Origin: Demequina zhanjiangensis
GTDB taxonomy: Bacteria; Actinomycetota; Actinomycetes; Actinomycetales; Demequinaceae
Direction of reading: 5' to 3'
Length of the DNA: 64,000 nucleotides
Assembly (NCBI RefSeq): GCF_030418315.1
Contig: NZ_JAUHPV010000003.1
Location: 310,001-374,000, forward strand
Both the position numbers and the translations under genes were made by a program. This document shows, piece after piece, positions 34,556 to 43,802 of this stretch (within the stretch, counting starts at the first letter, position 1; every line of letters begins with the position of its first letter). The notes under the pieces are model-generated. The model searched no databases. It was not told the origin of the DNA and saw only the letters and a program-made list of their open reading frames with translations.

Positions 34556-36415
34556 GTGCTGGAGCGCATCGAGTCACCGCAGGACCTGCGGGGACTCAGT
34601 CATGAGGAGCTTCATGACCTTGCCGAGGAGATCAGGGACGTCCTGGTCGAGTCGGTGTCGCGCACCGGCGGGCACCTTGGACCGAACCTCGGAGTCGTCG
34701 AGCTGACGCTCGCGCTGCACCGGGTCTTCGACTCGCCGCGGGATCGTCTCGTGTTCGACACCGGGCACCAGTCCTACGTCCACAAGCTCGTCACCGGGCG
34801 GCGGGACTTCTCGGGGCTGCGTCAGCGCGGTGGGCTCTCGGGCTACCCGTCGCGTGCCGAGAGCGAGCACGACGTCGTCGAGAACTCACACGCCTCCACG
34901 GCGATCTCGTGGGCGGCAGGCATCGCCCGCGGCCACGCGCTGCGCGGCGAGGACGACAGGACGACGGTCGCGGTGATCGGCGACGGCGCTCTCACGGGCG
35001 GCATGGCCTGGGAGGCGCTCAACTCGCTCGCGGACAGCGAGGACCGCGTCGTCATCGTCATGAACGACAACGGACGCTCGTACGCGCCGACCATCGGCGG
35101 ACTTGCACGCAAGCTCGACGGTATCCGTGTGGACCCGCGCTACGAGCAGTTCCTCGGCTGGGGCAAGCGGACGTTCGAGAACCGTGGACGGCTGCGCACC
35201 TTCCTCTACCACACCGTCATGCACGGCAAGCGGGCGCTGAAGGGACTGATGACCGACCAGGGCCTCTTCGAGGACCTCGGCCTGAAGTACATCGGCCCGA
35301 TCGACGGGCACTCCCAGAACGACCTCGAGACCGCCCTGCGGCAGGCCCGCGACTACGGCGCGCCCGTGCTGGTGCACGTGCTCACTCAGAAGGGCCGCGG
35401 CTACGAGCCCGCAGAGCAGGACGATGCCGACCGCTTCCACGCGGTCGGGCGGATCCACCCCGAGACCGGTCTGCCGATCGAGCAGTCACGCTTCGGATGG
35501 ACCAAGGTCTTCGCCGACGAGATGCTCAAGGCCGGACGCGAACGCGAGGACATCGTCGCGCTGACGGCTGCGATGCTCGCACCCGTCGGCCTCCAGCCCT
35601 TCGCGGAGGAGTTCCCCGAGCGCGTGATCGACGTCGGCATCGCGGAGCAGCACGCCGTCACGAGCGCAGCCGGACTGGCCTTCGCAGGCATGCATCCCGT
35701 GGTCGCCGTCTACGCAACGTTCCTCAACAGGGCCTTCGACCAGGTCCTGATGGATGTCGCGCTGCACAAGGCGGGCGTCACCTTCATGCTCGACCGGGCA
35801 GGCATCACGGGCGACGACGGTGCGAGCCACAACGGCATGTGGGACATGGCGCTGCTGCGGCACGTGCCGGGTCTCCGGCTTGCGGCTCCCCGCGACGAGG
35901 CGACGCTCCGGACCGCCTTCCGAGAGGCGCTCGACGTGGATGACGCCCCGACGGTCGTGCGCTATCCCAAGGGCGCGATCGGCGACGACATCCCCGCGCT
36001 GCGCCAGGTCGGAGACCTGGACGTGCTCGCCGAGCTGGGTGAGGGGCCAGCAGAGGTGGTGGTCCTCGGCGTCGGCGCGATGGCGCCCACGGCGATCGAG
36101 GTCGCAGGCAAGCTCGCAGCAGAGGGCCGATCGGTCATGGCCGCCACGGCCACCTGGGTGAGGCCGGTGCCTGAGGGCCTCCTTGAGACCCTCGGCGACG
36201 CCGAGCTCGTCGTGACCGTCGAGGACGGGCTCACGGACGCCGGAGTGGGCCAGGAATGGGCCGAGTTCGCGCGGCTCGCAGGACGAACCGCGCGCTGGTC
36301 GCACCACGGCATCCCCCGCGAGTTCCTCGACCACGCCAGCAGGGCCCAGATCGTCGAGCGGGTCGGGCTCGACGCTTCCGCCATCGCCGAGAAGGCCGAG
36401 GCGCTGCTGTCCTAG
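34556..36415 (+). CDS. dxs: 1-deoxy-D-xylulose-5-phosphate synthase
   Basis: First enzyme of the MEP isoprenoid pathway: condenses pyruvate and glyceraldehyde 3-phosphate with thiamine diphosphate. 619 residues. The ThDP motif is GDGALTGG at about 142, closing with MNDN; the pyrimidine-binding domain has VGIAEQHAVTSAAGLA (catalytic Glu) and DRAGITGDDGASHNG. The C-terminal transketolase-like domain is intact. GTG 34556 is preceded by AAGGAGAG. The pathway product feeds the polyprenyl synthase encoded at 853-1935. Confidence 0.97.
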   Translation: MLERIESPQDLRGLSHEELHDLAEEIRDVLVESVSRTGGHLGPNLGVVELTLALHRVFDSPRDRLVFDTGHQSYVHKLVTGRRDFSGLRQRGGLSGYPSRAESEHDVVENSHASTAISWAAGIARGHALRGEDDRTTVAVIGDGALTGGMAWEALNSLADSEDRVVIVMNDNGRSYAPTIGGLARKLDGIRVDPRYEQFLGWGKRTFENRGRLRTFLYHTVMHGKRALKGLMTDQGLFEDLGLKYIGPIDGHSQNDLETALRQARDYGAPVLVHVLTQKGRGYEPAEQDDADRFHAVGRIHPETGLPIEQSRFGWTKVFADEMLKAGREREDIVALTAAMLAPVGLQPFAEEFPERVIDVGIAEQHAVTSAAGLAFAGMHPVVAVYATFLNRAFDQVLMDVALHKAGVTFMLDRAGITGDDGASHNGMWDMALLRHVPGLRLAAPRDEATLRTAFREALDVDDAPTVVRYPKGAIGDDIPALRQVGDLDVLAELGEGPAEVVVLGVGAMAPTAIEVAGKLAAEGRSVMAATATWVRPVPEGLLETLGDAELVVTVEDGLTDAGVGQEWAEFARLAGRTARWSHHGIPREFLDHASRAQIVERVGLDASAIAEKAEALLS

Positions 36416-36436
36416 GCTTCGCGGGATCCGCCCGGG

Positions 36437-37708
36437 CTACGAGGCAGTCGCCGCGTCCGCTGGAGGTGCTTCCGCCGCCTCCACGAAGGCCTTGGCAAGC
36501 ACGGGCGCGACAAGGTCCATCTGCCATCGGCGTGCACCGCGTGAGGCGAGCAGCTCGCGGATCTCCGGCTCTCCACCGCCCTGATGCTCCCAGCACGCCC
36601 GCCGCACGGCGTCGGGCTGCATGAGGTTCTCCGCCGGCATCCCGTGGTCCTCGACGAGCCCCTGGATCGCCTCCTTCGAGGCGGCCAGACGCGCAGCGGC
36701 CTCGGGCCGCTTGTCCTTCCATGCGCGCGGCGGGGGAGGACCGTCGCCCTTCGGGCCACGGCGATTCGGGAGCTCCTTGTCCGGCAAGGCGAGCGCCTTC
36801 TCGATCGTCGGCCACCAGCGCGCTGCCGCCCGCTTGGTGCCGCGCGAGCGCCACTCGGGGATCGCCACCAGCTCGTCGTAGGTCGACGGGCGCGCCTGCG
36901 CTGCCGCGACGATCGCCGCGTCGCGGAGCACGCGCCCGGGGGACATGTCCCGACGCTGTGCCTCGCGGTCGCGGCTGAGCCACAGCTCCCGCACGATCGC
37001 GAGCCCGCGCGGATCGCGGATCTGATGGGTGCCGGAGGTTCGGCGCCACGGATCGACGCGAGGCTCCGGTGGGCCAGCGAGCCTCACCGCCTCGAACTCC
37101 TCGAGCGCCCACTCGAGCTTGCCGGCCGACTCGAGCTCCGCCCACAGGTGGTCCCTGACCTCGACCAGCACCTCGACGTCGAGTGCGGCATACACGAGCC
37201 AGTCGTGGGGCAGCGGGCGGGTGGACCAATCCTGCGAGGAGTGCTCCTTCGCGAGGGCGAGCCCCAGGACCCTCTCGACGACTGCCGCAAGGCCGACCTT
37301 CGGCCAGCCGAGCAGGCGCGCGGCGAGCTCGGTGTCGAACACCTTCGCAGGGAGGAGCCCCAGCTCGCGCATCCCGGGGAGGTCCTGGCTCGCGGCGTGG
37401 AAGACGAACTCGGCGTCGCCCACAGCCTCCTGAAGCGCGGAGAGGTCGGGCAGCGCGGCGGTGTCCACGAGAGCGATCCCCGCGCCCTCGCGCTTGAACT
37501 GGGCGAGGTAGGTCGCCTGACCGTAGCGGAAGCCCGAGGCGCGCTCGGCATCGGCCGCCACAGGGCCGGTTCCGGCGGCGAAGGCATCGATCGCCTCCGC
37601 GAGCGCCTCAGGAGTGTCGATCACCGGAGGGACGCCGCCAGCCGGCTCAGTCAAGGGCACGGGAGCCTGGACCGCGTCGTCCTGCTCTGTCGTCGAGGCG
37701 TCGGACAT
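36437..37708 (-). CDS. Ribonuclease D-type 3'-5' exonuclease with HRDC domain
   Basis: RNA exonuclease of 423 residues. The DEDD-type domain is visible as PVAADAERASGFRYGQATYLAQF (first Asp/Glu), FVFHAASQDLPGM and DWLVYAALDVEVL (Tyr-Asp). An HRDC domain follows (ELWLSRDREAQRRDMSPGRVLRDAAIVAAA) and a C-terminal helical part. It probably trims stable RNA 3' ends. ATG 37708 overlaps the DUF3000 stop (TGATG). DUF3000, RNase D and dxs are neighbours in M. tuberculosis too (Rv2680-Rv2682c). Confidence 0.92.
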   Translation of the reverse strand: MSDASTTEQDDAVQAPVPLTEPAGGVPPVIDTPEALAEAIDAFAAGTGPVAADAERASGFRYGQATYLAQFKREGAGIALVDTAALPDLSALQEAVGDAEFVFHAASQDLPGMRELGLLPAKVFDTELAARLLGWPKVGLAAVVERVLGLALAKEHSSQDWSTRPLPHDWLVYAALDVEVLVEVRDHLWAELESAGKLEWALEEFEAVRLAGPPEPRVDPWRRTSGTHQIRDPRGLAIVRELWLSRDREAQRRDMSPGRVLRDAAIVAAAQARPSTYDELVAIPEWRSRGTKRAAARWWPTIEKALALPDKELPNRRGPKGDGPPPPRAWKDKRPEAAARLAASKEAIQGLVEDHGMPAENLMQPDAVRRACWEHQGGGEPEIRELLASRGARRWQMDLVAPVLAKAFVEAAEAPPADAATAS

Positions 37709-38265
37709 CACATACCGCCCCTCAGCATCGTCACGCCGTCGGGGACGGGCGGCAGCCCTGCGCAGGATGCCAGCAGCTCGGTCCACGCGACCACGTGCGT
37801 GCCGATCTCGGTGGTCTCGGGCGTCCACGACGCGCGCAGCTCGATGCGCACCTCGTCGGGCCGCTCGTCCAGGTCGCCGTACGACCTCGACACGACCTTC
37901 GTCACAGTTCCTCCTTCATGCCGATGAGGGACGCCTCCGAGCGCCTCCACGAGTCGCGACCACGCGACATCGGCCCACAAGTCATCCGACCCGACCTCCG
38001 CGTCGGCGAGCGCCTTCACGAGCGCCACCACACGCAGCGTCCCGTCCCACGCCTCGTTCCCGTCCGGATCGTGCAGAAGGACGAACCGGCCGGTCGCCTC
38101 GACGCCGTCCGCGGTCACCTCGCCATCGATGGCGGCGGCGAACGGAGCGATGCGAGAGGGCGCGGGAACCTCGTTCACGCGCACGTCCCGCCGCACCTGC
38201 GCGGCCGCGATCGACCGCAGCGCCTCCTGGAAGGCGGGCGGCGCCGATTCGAGGTCGGGAGCCAT
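37708..38265 (-). CDS. DUF3000 family protein
   Basis: Soluble protein of 185 residues of the actinobacterial DUF3000 family, function unknown. Typical stretches are FQEALRSIAAAQVRRDVRVNEVPAPSRIAPFAAAI, LLHDPDGNEAWDGTLRVVALVKA and DDLWADVAWSRLVEAL. Coupled to the RNase D gene by a TGATG overlap, so a role alongside RNA processing is conceivable but unproven. It is divergent from gnd. Confidence 0.88.
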   Translation of the reverse strand: MAPDLESAPPAFQEALRSIAAAQVRRDVRVNEVPAPSRIAPFAAAIDGEVTADGVEATGRFVLLHDPDGNEAWDGTLRVVALVKALADAEVGSDDLWADVAWSRLVEALGGVPHRHEGGTVTKVVSRSYGDLDERPDEVRIELRASWTPETTEIGTHVVAWTELLASCAGLPPVPDGVTMLRGGM

Positions 38266-38367
38266 GGTTCGAGACTAGGGCGGGCGCGCCCGGTGGGATC
38301 GTACGCCACGCTGTTCAGCACCCTCTAGGCTGGTCCACAGAGCGATCCCCCGACGTAAGGAAGTGTC

Positions 38368-39801
38368 ATGTCCCTCGCACAGATCGGTGTCACCGGCCTC
38401 GCGGTCATGGGCCGCAACCTCGCGCGCAACTTCGCGCGGAACGGTTTCACCGTCGCCGTCCACAACCGCTCGCCCCAGAAGATGACGTCTCTCATCGAGG
38501 AGCACGGCGACGAGGGCGACTTCATCGGCTGCGAGTCCCTCGAGGACTTCGTCGCCGCGCTCGAGCGCCCGCGCAAGGTCGTCATCATGGTCCAGGCGGG
38601 CAAGGCGACCGACGCGGTCATCGACTCGCTCGTGCCGCTGCTCGACCAGGGCGACATCATCGTGGACGCGGGCAACGCTCACTTCCCGGACACCCGCAGG
38701 CGCGAGGCCGCGCTGAAGGAGAAGGGGCTGCACTTCGTCGGCTCCGGCGTGTCCGGTGGCGAGGAGGGTGCACTGCTCGGCCCGTCGATCATGCCCGGCG
38801 GGCCCGCCGAGTCGTACGAGACGCTCGGCCCCATCCTCGAGAAGATCTCCGCCAAGGTCGACGGCGTTCCGTGCTGCACGCACGTGGGTCCCGACGGCGC
38901 CGGACACTTCGTGAAGATGGTGCACAACGGCATCGAGTACGCGGACATGCAGCTCATCGGCGAGGCATACCAGCTGCTGCGCGACGGCCTGGACCTCTCG
39001 CCGTCCGAGATCGGCGACATCTTCGCCGACTGGAACAAGGGTGACCTGGAGTCGTTCCTCATCGAGATCACCGCCGAGGTGCTCAAGCAGGTCGACTCCC
39101 GCACCGGCAAGCCGCTCGTCGACGTGATCGTCGACCAGGCAGGCCAGAAGGGCACAGGCCGCTGGACCGTGCAGAGCGCGCTCGACCTCGGGGTCCCGGT
39201 GACGGGCATCGCCGAGGCCACCTTCGCCCGCGCGATCTCGAGCCAGCTCGCGCAGCGTGAGGCGGCGCGGGACGTGCTGTCCGCCTCGACCTCCGAGTGG
39301 CACATCCACAACCGCGAGGGCTTCATCGAGGACGTCCGTCTGGCGCTCTACGCGTCGAAGGTCGTCGCGTACGCGCAGGGCTTCGACCAGATCCAGGCCG
39401 CGTCCGAGGAGTACGGGTGGAACGTGGATCGCGGCGCCATGGCCCGCATCTGGCGCGGTGGCTGCATCATCCGCGCCCGCTTCCTCAACCGCATCACGGA
39501 GGCGTACGAGCGTGACGGCGAGCTCGCGTCGCTGCTGGTGGACCCGTACTTCGCGAACGAGGTGTCCGCAGGGGTCGGAGCGTGGCGCAGGGTGGTCTCC
39601 ATGGCGGCCCTGACGGGTGTGCCCACGCCGGCCTTCTCGTCGTCGCTCGCGTACTACGACGCGCTGCGTTCCGACCGTCTGCCCGCGGCGCTGATCCAGG
39701 GTCAGCGGGACTTCTTCGGCGCTCACACCTACAAGCGCGTCGATGCCGAGGGCACCTTCCACACGCTCTGGTCCGGCGACCGCAGCGAAGTCGAGGCCTG
39801 A
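38368..39801 (+). CDS. gnd: 6-phosphogluconate dehydrogenase (decarboxylating)
   Basis: Oxidative pentose-phosphate enzyme converting 6-phosphogluconate to ribulose 5-phosphate with NADP reduction. 477 residues, the usual long form. The N-terminal nucleotide site is IGVTGLAVMGRNLARNFARNGFTVAVHNRS; GSGVSGGEEGALLGPSIMPGG and GAGHFVKMVHNGIEYADMQ carry substrate and catalytic residues (Lys in HFVKMVHNG). The C-terminal KGTGRWT and the tail YKRVDAEGTFHTLWSGDR are intact. A ribosome site AAGGAA precedes ATG 38368. Confidence 0.97.
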   Translation: MSLAQIGVTGLAVMGRNLARNFARNGFTVAVHNRSPQKMTSLIEEHGDEGDFIGCESLEDFVAALERPRKVVIMVQAGKATDAVIDSLVPLLDQGDIIVDAGNAHFPDTRRREAALKEKGLHFVGSGVSGGEEGALLGPSIMPGGPAESYETLGPILEKISAKVDGVPCCTHVGPDGAGHFVKMVHNGIEYADMQLIGEAYQLLRDGLDLSPSEIGDIFADWNKGDLESFLIEITAEVLKQVDSRTGKPLVDVIVDQAGQKGTGRWTVQSALDLGVPVTGIAEATFARAISSQLAQREAARDVLSASTSEWHIHNREGFIEDVRLALYASKVVAYAQGFDQIQAASEEYGWNVDRGAMARIWRGGCIIRARFLNRITEAYERDGELASLLVDPYFANEVSAGVGAWRRVVSMAALTGVPTPAFSSSLAYYDALRSDRLPAALIQGQRDFFGAHTYKRVDAEGTFHTLWSGDRSEVEA

Positions 39802-39807
39802 TCGCGC

Positions 39808-41031
39808 GTGCAGGCTCCCACACCCGTCCTCGTCGGCGGTGACATCGGCGCGTATGCGCTGATGCGCGCCTTCCACGAGGCGTACGGAGTGCGGGGCGTG
39901 ATCGTCTCGCGGATCAGCACGCGTGCCTTCGCGCACACGAGGCTCGCGGACCAGGTCATCGCGAACGTCGACGATGCAGAGGAGCTCGTCTCCGCGCTGC
40001 TGACGCTCGCGGCGGACAGGCCGGGGGAGAGGCTCGTCCTGCTGACGAATGCGGACTGGTACGTGGAGACGCTCGCGGCGGCTCGTGACAGGCTCGAGGC
40101 GCATTACGAGATGCCCATGTGCACGCTCGAGCAGTTCGCGCGCGTCTCTGACAAGGCGCTGTTCCAGGCGGACTGCCAGGCGCTCGGGATCCCCGTGCCG
40201 CGCACTGTCGCGGTGTCCTTCAAGGACGGGACCCCTGCACCCGACACTGACCTCGACTCGCTCACCTTCCCTGTGATCGGGAAACCGGCATCCTCAGCCG
40301 AGTTCTACTACGTGGACTATCCGGGCAAGCTGAAGGTCCACGACCTGGCCGACCGGCCGCAGGTGGACGACCTTCTTGCGCGGCTCGCCGCGTCGGGCTT
40401 CACGGGCACGTATCTGCTGCAGGACTTCATCCCTGGCGATGAGACGCAGATGCGGTCCCTCACCGCCTACCGGGACTCCCGGGGCAAGGTGACGATGCTG
40501 GTGACAGGGCGTGTGCTCCTCGAGGAGCACACGCCGGGCACGCTCGGCGTCCCCGCAGCGATCCTCACGGAGCCGTACGGCGACGCGATGGAGGCGATGA
40601 CCCGCTACCTGGACCGCGTCGACTACCGCGGGTTCGCGAACGCGGACTACAAGCGCGATGCGCGCACCGGCAGGCACGTGTTCTTCGAGGTCAACCCCAG
40701 GATCGGCCGCAACAACTGGTACACCACGGCGTCCGGGGTCAATCCCGCCAAGCACGTCATGGCAGATCTCGACGGCGCGGACATCGTGCCGGCTCGTGGC
40801 GACCACACGATCCTCTACTCGGTGGTCCCGCTGTCCCTGCTGAGGCGCTACCTCCCCGAGCGGGCGCTGCGCAAGCGGGTCCTCGAGGTCGCGAAGCGCG
40901 GCATCGCCCGCCCGCTCCACAATCCCGAGGATCGCTCCGTCCGCAGGGACGCAGTGATCGCCGCCCTCACGTGGAACTACTGGCGCAAGTACCTGAAGCA
41001 CTATCCGCGGCCCACGGCCAGCGGTCACTGA
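39808..41031 (+). CDS. ATP-grasp carboxylate-amine ligase, D-aspartate-ligase-like candidate
   Basis: Protein of 407 residues with the ATP-grasp fold: an N-terminal sensor-like region (VLVGGDIGAYALMRAFHEAYGVRGVIVSRIS), then FPVIGKPASSAEFYYVDYPGKLKV and LQDFIPGDETQMRSLTAYRD (ATP site), and the metal-binding FFEVNPRIGRNNWYTTASGVN. It resembles proteins annotated as carboxylate-amine ligases, among them the Enterococcus AslA D-aspartate ligase that builds peptidoglycan cross-bridges. Micrococcales often have dicarboxylic amino acids in the bridge, so that role is plausible; other ligase substrates are equally possible. GTG start 39808, six bases after gnd. Confidence 0.7.
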   Translation: MQAPTPVLVGGDIGAYALMRAFHEAYGVRGVIVSRISTRAFAHTRLADQVIANVDDAEELVSALLTLAADRPGERLVLLTNADWYVETLAAARDRLEAHYEMPMCTLEQFARVSDKALFQADCQALGIPVPRTVAVSFKDGTPAPDTDLDSLTFPVIGKPASSAEFYYVDYPGKLKVHDLADRPQVDDLLARLAASGFTGTYLLQDFIPGDETQMRSLTAYRDSRGKVTMLVTGRVLLEEHTPGTLGVPAAILTEPYGDAMEAMTRYLDRVDYRGFANADYKRDARTGRHVFFEVNPRIGRNNWYTTASGVNPAKHVMADLDGADIVPARGDHTILYSVVPLSLLRRYLPERALRKRVLEVAKRGIARPLHNPEDRSVRRDAVIAALTWNYWRKYLKHYPRPTASGH

Positions 41032-41056
41032 GCGGCCACGTGAGAGGCTCGACGAC

Positions 41057-42040
41057 ATGACCCCGGATCTCGTCGGACGGCGGCCCGCGCTCGAGGCGTC
41101 GGCACTGGTGGATCAGCTCGTCCCGCCACCGCACTTCGCGGATGCTGCCTTCGAGAACTACCTGCCCGACCCTGACTTCCCGAGCCAGGCGCAGGCTCGC
41201 GAGGCGATGCGTACGTTCGGGGTGGGTGCCACGCGGCGTGCGATCCCTGGTCTGAGGCCGGGCTCGGGCGGCAAGGGCCTCTATCTTGACGGAGGCTTCG
41301 GCGTCGGCAAGACCCATCTTCTCGCCGCGGCGGCTCACGCCGCCGGGACGCGCGCCGCGTTCGGCACGTTCGTCGAGTACACCTACCTGGTGGGGGCGCT
41401 CGGCTTCGCGGCGGCGCGTGACGCGCTGGCGACGTTCGCGCTCGTGTGCATCGACGAGTTCGAGCTCGACGATCCGGGAGACACGCTGCTCATGGCCCGG
41501 CTCATGCGCGAGCTGACCGATGCCGGCGTCGCGATCGCGGCGACCTCGAACACGCTTCCGGACTCGCTGGGTGAGGGGCGCTTCGCCGCGGAGGACTTCC
41601 GGCGTGAGATCCAGTCGGTCGCGCGACTGTTCAGCGTGGTCACGATCGACGGCCCGGACTACAGGCATCGGGGGGACATCACGGCGCCCGCACCGGCGAG
41701 CGAGGACGACGTGGAGGAGGCCGGGTCGGCCGCGGGGGCGACCTCCGCGGACTGGCACGAGCTCGTCGGCGATCTGTGGCATGTGCACCCGAGCAGGTAT
41801 GGCGCCTACGTCAAGGGCATCGAGGTGCTCGGACTACGCGGCGTCGCGCCGCTCGAGGATCAGGCGCAAGCGCTTCGCGTGGTCGCCCTCGTCGATCGCC
41901 TGTACGACCGGGACGTCCGGATCGTCGCGTCGGGAGTGCCCCTCGACCAGATCTTCCCCGAGGACATGCTCAGGGGCGGCTACCGAAAGAAGTACTTCCG
42001 CGCGCTCTCGCGCCTCACCTCGATGGCCGCGCCCCGCTGA
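41057..42040 (+). CDS. zapE: AFG1/ZapE-family ATPase, cell division protein ZapE-like
   Basis: P-loop ATPase of 327 residues. Walker A is LDGGFGVGKTHLLAA and Walker B LVCIDEFELDD; the ZapE/AFG1 signatures FENYLPDPDFPSQAQA and TSNTLPDSLGEGRFAAEDFRREI are clear. In E. coli ZapE associates with the Z-ring under stress; in eukaryotes AFG1 assists mitochondrial protein turnover. A low-complexity linker (PAPASEDDVEEAGSAAGATS) interrupts the domain near residue 220. It follows the ATP-grasp gene by 25 bases and converges with treZ. Confidence 0.88.
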   Translation: MTPDLVGRRPALEASALVDQLVPPPHFADAAFENYLPDPDFPSQAQAREAMRTFGVGATRRAIPGLRPGSGGKGLYLDGGFGVGKTHLLAAAAHAAGTRAAFGTFVEYTYLVGALGFAAARDALATFALVCIDEFELDDPGDTLLMARLMRELTDAGVAIAATSNTLPDSLGEGRFAAEDFRREIQSVARLFSVVTIDGPDYRHRGDITAPAPASEDDVEEAGSAAGATSADWHELVGDLWHVHPSRYGAYVKGIEVLGLRGVAPLEDQAQALRVVALVDRLYDRDVRIVASGVPLDQIFPEDMLRGGYRKKYFRALSRLTSMAAPR

Positions 42041-42059
42041 ACCACGTACCTCGAACGGC

Positions 42060-43802
42060 CTAGGCGAGCGGCGCCACGAGCGCGACAGCGTCAGGTCCGA
42101 GCGTGAGGGTCGTCTCTGCCTCGGTCACGCGTCCGAATGCTGCGAGGAGCTCACCGCGGGGGAGCTCAGCGGGGGAGTCTGACAGGTTCGCGTGGACCAT
42201 GACGGGTCCGTGCAACGTGAGCACGCGAGGGCGGCTCTCGGTGACCGCTGCGGGGAACCTCGCCCACGCCTCGTCCTCGAGGGTGCGCGGACGGGCGGTG
42301 ATCACCTCGGCCATCCACTCCTCGATGCGACGCTGAGCGTCGGTCGTGGCCGCGAGCCCCGCGCCGAGCTTGGAGCGCAGGAACGTCTGCCGGTCCTGCG
42401 GGTCCGGCACGTTGACCTCGCCGCCGTAGAGCTCCTCCCAGCCGTGTCCCGCGAACTCGCTCATGCGGCCCTCGGACACTGCGGAGCCGAGCGGCTCGTC
42501 GTGGTCGGTGAAGAACATGAAGGGCCTGGTCTCGCCGTACTCCTCGCCCATGAACAGCATCGGCGTGAAGGGGCTCAGCAGGATGAGCGCGAGCGAGGCC
42601 GCCTGCGCGCCCTCGCTGAGCCGGGATGCAGGGCGATCGCCGATCGCGCGGTTGCCCACCTGATCGTGATTGGAGGCGAAGACGACGAACTTGCGCCTAT
42701 CCATGTCCGGCGGGACCGGGGCGCCCCAGTCCTTGCCTCGGAACGTCGAGAAGGACCCGTCGTGCACGAAGACCTGCCTGTAGGCCTTGTCGAGCGTCTC
42801 GACGCTGCCGAAGTCGCCGTAGTACCCGTGGGTCTCCTGGGTGAGGTACGCGTGGAGCGCATGGTGCACGTCGTCCGCCCACTGCGCAGTCATGCCCAGT
42901 CCGCCCTCTCCGGTGGGAGTCACCATGGAGGGCTGGTTGAGGTCGGACTCGGCGACGAGCGAGAGCGGACGGCCCACCTCAGCCGACAGTGCGGCGACGG
43001 TGTCCGAGAGCTCCGCGAGGATGTGCCGCGGCGAGTCGTCCTGGAGCGCGTGCACGGCGTCGAGCCGCAGGCAGTCGAGATGGAAGTCGCGCAGCCACCT
43101 GGTCGCGTTGTCGACGATGAAGGCGCGCATCCCGTGCGCATCGGGCTGATCCAGGTTGACCGCCCAGCCCCAGGGCGTCTCGTGGGCGTCCGTGAAGTAG
43201 GGGCCGAACTGCGCCAGGTAGTTCCCGTCGGGGCCCAGGTGGTTGTAGACCACGTCCAGGCAGACTCCGAGCCCGGCCTGGTGGGCGCGGTCCACGAAGC
43301 GCTGCAGGGCCTCCGGACCTCCATAGGCGTCGTGGACGGCGTACAGCGAGACGCCGTCGTAACCCCAGCCGCGCTCTCCCGGGAACGCGGCCACGGGCAT
43401 CAGCTCGAGCATCTGGATCCCGCGTCCCGCGAGGTCCTCGAGCTGGCGTGAGTCGATCGCGTCGAGCGTACCGCCGGGCGTAAAGGTGCCGATGTGCAGC
43501 TCGTAGGTCACAGCACCGCGCGCGTCGACGCCGGACCAGCCGTCGTCAGCCCAGCGGTGCCGCGACGCGTCGAACGCGCGCGAGAACCCGTGCACGCCGT
43601 GGGGCTGCCACGCGCTCCTCGGGTCGGGGAACGGCCCGTTCCCGTCGACCGTGTAGGCGTAGTCCCAGCCGGCGACGAGCGTGGGGCCCTCCCACCAGCC
43701 GTCCTCCGCGCGCTCCATGGGGGTGACTGATGCGTCGACGGTGTCGGGCCTCAGGTGGATATCGACCGATGCGGCGCCCGGCGCCCACACGCGGGCCCTC
43801 AC
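42060..43802 (-). CDS. treZ: Malto-oligosyltrehalose trehalohydrolase
   Basis: GH13 enzyme of 580 residues that releases trehalose from maltooligosyl-trehalose made by TreY. An N-terminal CBM48-like domain (VRARVWAPGAASVDIHLRPD) is followed by the catalytic barrel: LDVVYNHLGPDGNYLAQFG, LRLDAVHALQDDS (nucleophile Asp), LVAESDLN (acid/base Glu) and FASNHDQVGNR. The GTG start at 43802 overlaps the treY stop (GTGA), so synthesis is coupled. The C-terminus is the usual beta domain. Confidence 0.95.
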   Translation of the reverse strand: MRARVWAPGAASVDIHLRPDTVDASVTPMERAEDGWWEGPTLVAGWDYAYTVDGNGPFPDPRSAWQPHGVHGFSRAFDASRHRWADDGWSGVDARGAVTYELHIGTFTPGGTLDAIDSRQLEDLAGRGIQMLELMPVAAFPGERGWGYDGVSLYAVHDAYGGPEALQRFVDRAHQAGLGVCLDVVYNHLGPDGNYLAQFGPYFTDAHETPWGWAVNLDQPDAHGMRAFIVDNATRWLRDFHLDCLRLDAVHALQDDSPRHILAELSDTVAALSAEVGRPLSLVAESDLNQPSMVTPTGEGGLGMTAQWADDVHHALHAYLTQETHGYYGDFGSVETLDKAYRQVFVHDGSFSTFRGKDWGAPVPPDMDRRKFVVFASNHDQVGNRAIGDRPASRLSEGAQAASLALILLSPFTPMLFMGEEYGETRPFMFFTDHDEPLGSAVSEGRMSEFAGHGWEELYGGEVNVPDPQDRQTFLRSKLGAGLAATTDAQRRIEEWMAEVITARPRTLEDEAWARFPAAVTESRPRVLTLHGPVMVHANLSDSPAELPRGELLAAFGRVTEAETTLTLGPDAVALVAPLA

